Shown here in pieces: positions 58,804-64,000 of a stretch of 64,000 nucleotides of DNA; position 1 is the first letter of the stretch, and each line of letters begins with the position of its first letter. Source of the DNA: Cunninghamia lanceolata (lineage: Eukaryota > Streptophyta > Pinopsida > Cupressales > Cupressaceae). The notes beneath the pieces were generated by a model. That model did no database searches and had not been told where the DNA came from. It saw only the letters and a list, made by a program, of their open reading frames with translations. The stretch is from positions 10,930,001 through 10,994,000 of the forward strand of contig BSBN01000354.1 of assembly GCA_027924645.1 (NCBI GenBank), given 5' to 3'. The translations under genes and the position numbers were made by a program.

Positions 58804-61800
58804 TGTAAAGCCTCTCAAACCATCACAAAAGTAAATAAAGTAAATAATCCATTTAAATTACAAAATCGCAATATCCAAAGTAAAATGATGTAATTAATCT
58901 GCTTAATTACAACTTCACAAGTAAATGATAAATCTCATAAATATGAATCAATAAATGTCAATAAATCTTAAAAAATCGTGTGCTCAATCCAGGTAAAAGC
59001 ACTATAAAATAATATACAAAGTCCATCGACAATCATGACATAAATACATCCAATTACAATAATCATGTACAACAAGTATAAATCAATCAATACACTCTCC
59101 AGTCGCCATGAACCAAGTGGTTCCCCTGCAAGCTGAGAGACAAGAACATGGCCCAGGTGCTTTTCCACCCAACCATGAAGCAATTACACTTCCCCTAATC
59201 CATTCATGAATTGAAGAGAACCCAACCCTACACGAAATGTCTAGCTACTTGGAAACAACTGGCAAGAGGGACACCCGATGCAACCTGATGTCTAATGTGC
59301 AATTCTAAATAATGAAATGTAGATTGTCTCACAACAGGATGTGGCAGAGACGTATATCAATAAGTTTGCTAGACAAAATATTCATCTATTTCAATGACAA
59401 CTCGATTAGATCTAATCCTTTAAAACATAGTAACCGGTCAATTCCCGAAAAGAGGAAAAGCCATCTCTGATAATCCATATTTGGCATCCTAGCCCAAAAG
59501 TAATCCAATAACATTCCTAGATAAAAATCTACTTTCTTTCCCAAAGAAATAATAGAATAAAAGAAGTAAAGAGAATAATATCGCCCAATTCTCCTAAAAA
59601 CTCTCTGTAAATTCCCTTTCAAAGCAACAAGCATGCAAACACACTTTCCACAAGTAATAAGAAGCACATCATTCATTCAATCATTTACTTATTTATGCAA
59701 GTATGAATCTATAAATTGATTATAATCCATAATTTCAATTCATTGTCTATGAAGGTTTGAAGAATATTCAATGTTAAACTCTTTCCAACCAATATCGTTT
59801 CATGATTTAAACAATTCATAGATTCTTTAATAAGAGTTTAAGATTAATTTCAGCATTAAATAAGCATAGGTAGTAATCAAAAAATTTAACTATCTCTGTT
59901 CTAAAGGTTTTAAAGAGTGTTTAAATTAAGCTACAGAAGCACAACTTCAAGCTATAGGAACTTATATCAAGCTACCAAATTCAAAGTAAGTCGGCTACAG
60001 GAACTTGTAAGTCAGGTTTACAGAAGCAGAGCATTTCTGCTACAGGAAACACAGTAATAAAAATAGATAAAAGACATTTGCATGAGTAATTAATTCACTG
60101 CTACAGGAGTTTAGCAAGAAAACTAATATGAAACAAGAGATTGCAACAGGATTTCAAACAAATTTATGTGATAGTAAAAATAACAAAAGCTACAGGTAAT
60201 ATCATATCCAATAATGTTTGAGTTGCGAAGAGGAAATAAATACTGTCAACTGGAGTTTACAAGGCCATTGAGAATGCAATACAGACCAAACGTTTTTAGC
60301 TGACTTTAGTGGATAAAACAATGAGATTTTTCAAAGCCAGAGGATAGGTCGTTTCATGAAATGTAGTAAAGAGTTGAATCCAAAGTAAATGCAGGCATGA
60401 GCTAAATTAATTAGTGGCTAAGGATAATGGTAAGTTCCTAAATCTATTTGCAGGCTAACATTTTTGACAAGCCGATGGCATAGATCGATCAGTTCGACGA
60501 CATAAAATGGGTCATTTTGTGCCCAGATCAGTCTAGACATGAGGGTAGTTGATCCTTAGTCTGATATGGAAGAGATAAAGTAGGCGACAGGCAAAAATAG
60601 TTCTTTGAGCAAGCAAAAACAGAAAACACAAACTGGTCATTTACATTATAATGCAGGTCAGGGAAAGAATAAATCTCAAGCCAAATAATAATCATGGTTT
60701 TTAATAGTATTTCCACCTTAAATTAATGCAACAACACAAGGAAAAATACCCTATATAAAATGCTTGCCAAGGGTTGAATCCTTTATTGTTGTCGCTGCCT
60801 TTCCTCCCTCCTGTCACTGCCAAAATCGTGATGTTTTCTTTGCTATTACTGCTCTATTTTCTCCTCTCTCAGTTTCTAAGAAAAGAATGATGGTGATTTC
60901 TTCTGCTGTATATTGTTTTATTCAAAACCTCTGCTAATATTGGCATTGGAAATTTAGGTTTTCCTTTTGTTTTTTATTATCTGAAGATATTATTTTTGTT
61001 TGCATGAGTTTGCAATTAGAAAAGCTCTCTAAAAATAAATGAAATAGATTTATTTATTCCTTTGGCTTGCATGGCTGATTATTATTCTTTTTAATTCTTT
61101 TATTAGAATTCTAAATATAATAAGTGTTATTAATATAATTTATTTATTTTCAATTTACATAATCACTTTAATATCAAAACAAGAAGATTTTCTATTAATA
61201 ATAAAATAATAATATATATAAATCTATCGTAATTAACTATAATTGAATAAGTCTAATTTAAATATTATCTTCCAAACATGCATATTTATTGAAATAGGAA
61301 AACATTTATTTATTAAATAACATAAAATACATCCGTATATATACACCATTTAAAATAAATACTCCATTAAAATATAATTCGTAAAGACATTAATATTCAT
61401 GACTAAATAAGCATTCAAAAAGGAACTTACTGTCGTAAGTAAAACACAATATTTTCTAAGTATCTAACCATCCATCGCTTTATTATCCACACAATGATGC
61501 ATAAAAATAAGCCATTCAAAATGCAACATGAGACTACATGAGTGTGTGATTGCATCAGGGTTAACCATCCCAACAGTTCTTGCCAAGTGGCTAGAACATC
61601 TCTACCTCAACCATGTTCTTGTCTTCAACGAGTACCTGCATTCTTTCGCACTCAACTCGACGTCAATAGGTTAGTGCCTCAAAAACATAGCTGAATCAAA
61701 ACATCATAATCACATCAATAATATTTAATATTTAAATCAACTTTCTAATTTACACAATTATAATTTCATGATAATTACCTTCACACACTTGTAATTTACT

Positions 61801-61876
61801 CAAAATTGTAAAACAACCATAGTAAAAGTTCACTAATCTAAAATAATTATATAGTCCATAAAAATGAGATGTGACA
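58804..61876 (-). mobile_element. Probable solo LTR nested in element D
   Basis: 3073 bp starting TGTAAAG and ending TGTGACA on the plus strand (TGTCACA...CTTTACA on the minus strand). It is flanked by GTTG at 58800-58803 and 61877-61880. The minus strand carries a TATA-like TTTTATATAGGG near 60750, so the likely orientation is minus. There is no coding region. Three kilobases is long for a plant LTR, and a short TIR-less element is the alternative. Confidence 0.5.
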
Positions 61877-61880
61877 GTTG

Positions 61881-62645
61881 TGTGTTGTGCCTTGGGGGCA
61901 TAGCATTGCGGAAGATGTCTTGGGGGCATCCTCCTACGTGGTGTTCTTAAGGCACTTGGTTCTCCTCTCTCATTTTTATTATTTCCCTTCTTCAGTGATT
62001 CTACCTAGTTAGCGGATGATGAAAATAAACAAATACTGATAAGGATCATGTGTCCCTTCAACAAGAAAAGCAAAAATGGACCCAGTCCATATATGAAGAT
62101 GGGGTTGATACATATATCTGGCGCTTGACTAGTAGAATAACTCTGTGTGATGTGTTGTGTCATGATATCTTTTGTAACAAACCTTTGCAATACTCTCAAT
62201 CTGCTTCAACGCACTTTGGATGGTTTTGTATCTCACATTGTTTCTACACTCAATTTTGAGATACCTGCAATATAGCCCAACAGCTATACTCAGTTCTGAA
62301 CTTGCAAGTGGAGCCTCGGTCTTTGATGTGATCTAAAATATGATTTATGCATAGCTTTCATGATTAGATTTGGTTATTATCTTAGAGTAAGATTTTCTAA
62401 CCAAAGGTTATATCTTATTCATTATCTTATCTTAGCAAATTGTATTGATATGTTTGTGGGAGCATTCGGCGATTGTGGCACATGTCACCTTTGGGGGCAT
62501 GGGCTTTGCGAAAGCTCTTGTTCACTTGCGTGTTTTCACTCTACCTTAATGTGCTTAATACCGGCAAGCAAGATCAACCACCTTAAGGTGGGGGTATATA
62601 TAATGGTATCTGCTTGATTTTACACTAACAAAGTATGTTTGAAAT
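61881..62645. other. Non-coding part of element D
   Basis: Contains recurring motifs TTGGGGGCAT (61888, 61918 and, as TTTGGGGGCAT, near 62490) but no supported ORF. Confidence 0.5.
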
Positions 62646-62845
62646 CCCTCATCATGAGGCGGGATGGTGTATCTCTTGAGCTAGTGCACATCCTTTTAAA
62701 TAAAAAAACCCTCATCACGAGGTGGGATGGAGTATCTCTTGAGCTAGTGTGCATCCTTTTATACAAAGCCCTTCTATGGAAGGAAAGATGGTGTATCTCT
62801 TGAGCTAGTACATATCCTTTTATACAAAGTCCTCATCGTGAGGCA
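62646..62845. repeat. 61-bp tandem repeats with conserved hairpin
   Basis: Units start at 62646, 62709, 62769 and 62830 (the last partial). Each has a hairpin core followed by GATGGTGTATCTCTTGAGCT and CATCCTTTTA (the partial last unit lacks these). The cores are CCTCATCATGAGG, CCTCATCACGAGG, CCTTCTATGGAAGG and CCTCATCGTGAGG. Confidence 0.88.
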
Positions 62846-63078
62846 GGGTTCAAGGATCTTGAGTCATCCACCCTTAAGCATGTCTTTTGCGATTGTGGTA
62901 GCATAGATCAACCGTCAGGTGTGTTTGGCGTGTTTTAGATGGTGGGACTTAGAAATAAGCTCCTTCCGATCGCTCATGTTTGTCGTGTATAAGATGTATA
63001 GTATGTCAATGGCATACTATGTGGCGCTCATGTATTATGTGTGTCTTCCTTATGTGTTTGTTGTGTCTTCCCTTGAGT

Positions 63079-63260
63079 GTGGTCTAAAGATGTGTAGAGA
63101 TGAGCTCCCTCCACACTTAGGTTTTTGTTTGGCATGTCTTCCCCCTTGTGTGGTTTACAGGCACGTGGCGATGAGCTTCCTCCACATTTTGGGTTTTGTT
63201 TTGTCTGTTTTTGGTGGTCTAAAGGTGTGTAGCGATGAGCTCCCTCTGACCCTAGTTTAG
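63079..63260. repeat. 65-71-bp tandem repeats, three units
   Basis: GTGGTCTAAAG or a close variant starts units at 63079, 63150 and 63214, each followed by a GTGTAGCGATGAGCTCCCTC-like block. A weaker fourth unit may precede it near 62940. Confidence 0.8.
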
Positions 63261-63572
63261 GATTTGTTTAGCTATTAAATCAATGTATACTTTGTGTATT
63301 CCATGACTGCTCTCATGTCTTCTTCATGTATTATGTGCTTCCACTATATTCTCTGTGTTTTGCATGCTTCTTACTATCTTCCTTGTGTCTTGTGTGTCTT
63401 CCATGTGTTTTCTAGTGCTTACCTGAGATTGGGGACTAGAAATATTCCTCCAAGCTTTGGGTATGCCTTATCTCTATGTGCTTGGCATGTTTGATGTGTT
63501 TATGTGCTTGGATTGTACTTTAATGCATGTATGGAATCATAAGATCATACATATATTAAAGTGAGGGATAAA

Positions 63573-64000
63573 TGTTATTGTCTTTTTACCTTAGTTTATC
63601 TCCTAGGTCCCCATGTTTATACTTCGTAAGTTAAATACTAATCCTAGAGCAATTTCCCCCAAAACCCATGTCAAATGGGACTAAGGGACCCATTCTAAAT
63701 CTTTATCATGACCAAATTAAGGCTTTGGGACTTGGGCACGCACACCCAAGTCTAGCCTAATTTATCAAGATAAAAATTAATGTATGTCGGCTTGGGCCCT
63801 CTCAAAAGGTTTCCCTTTGTCGGTTCTCTTGATTTAATTTATGAATGTTAGTGGGAAAGCATATTTAAATAGGTTTAAGCATTCATTTGTGTAAGATATG
63901 GATAACGTGAACTTGTGATATTGAGCAAAGAGTATTCAAGACCTTCATTGTGTTATAGAGAAAAATTGTGTTATTATTGTGTTTGTTTGTTGTAGATTTG
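63573..64000 (+). repeat. 3' LTR of element D, first 428 bases
   Basis: Begins TGTTATTGTC after a purine-rich AAAGTGAGGGATAAA (63558-63572, possible polypurine tract) and aligns with 55552-55982 to the window end. Confidence 0.85.

Larger units (their letters stand above)
55552..64000 (+). mobile_element. LTR retrotransposon D, apparently without pol, continues past window
   Basis: 55561-55982 is repeated from 63582 to the window end. The right copy begins TGTTAT (63573), the left LTR ends ATAACA (56773-56778) and a TGG primer site follows, so the LTR is about 1.2 kb. Between the LTRs there is one intact ORF (57452-58555), a 3-kb nested insertion, and non-coding DNA with tandem repeats. No RT, RNase H or integrase motif was seen on either strand, so it looks like a large non-autonomous element (LARD type). 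The first bases of the left LTR are diverged or lost next to the AT microsatellite. Confidence 0.82.

Overview
The window looks like nuclear DNA of a seed plant. One intact protein-coding gene, a 12-coding-exon GSK3/shaggy-type kinase with canonical GT-AG introns, sits in AT-rich DNA made mostly of old, decayed, nested transposable elements (Ty3/gypsy chromoviruses, LINEs, solo LTRs, a TIR element). The element mix and degree of decay would fit a gymnosperm, but the species cannot be read from the sequence. There is nothing bacterial or organellar here.

Layout. 1-7206: minus-strand chromovirus A with both LTRs (the left one cut by the window edge), a tRNA-iMet-like primer site and a broken gag-pol ending in a chromodomain. 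7345-10400: a long, decayed, acidic coiled-coil reading frame followed by sequence that looks like the start of an LTR; probably the 3' part of an older retroelement. 10400-15265: non-coding, with a 168-bp tandem duplication, a 5'-truncated LINE with a 12-bp target-site duplication, and a 266-bp tandem duplication that copied the LINE tail. 15266-17945: the GSK3/shaggy kinase gene on the minus strand, 413 aa, all catalytic motifs present. 20780-21892: a solo LTR.

29270-41880: a three-layer nest. An old minus-strand gypsy integrase (29270-30328 and 41701-41880) is split by plus-strand chromovirus B (30329-41695, perfect CACCG target-site duplication, two 1.4-kb LTRs). B is itself split between protease and reverse transcriptase by a 3.46-kb insertion C (33730-37186), which carries a minisatellite, a large hairpin and a fragment of unknown coding sequence. 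The pol frame of B has 11 nonsense codons but no frameshift.

45147-45960: a short element with 17-bp perfect terminal inverted repeats. 49239-55324: a nearly full-length LINE (endonuclease, RT, zinc knuckle, RNase H) followed by an extra reading frame downstream of RNase H. 55552-64000+: LTR element D, which shows no RT or integrase. It carries one intact 367-codon ORF resembling a retropepsin with an altered active site, is interrupted by a 3-kb probable solo LTR, and ends in tandem repeats before its right LTR, which runs off the window.

The best candidates for something undescribed are the reading frame downstream of RNase H in the LINE, the intact protease-like ORF of element D with its hairpin-bearing repeats, and the acidic coiled-coil ORF at 7345-9910. 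All are inferences from one sequence. Homology searches and comparison with other copies would decide them.
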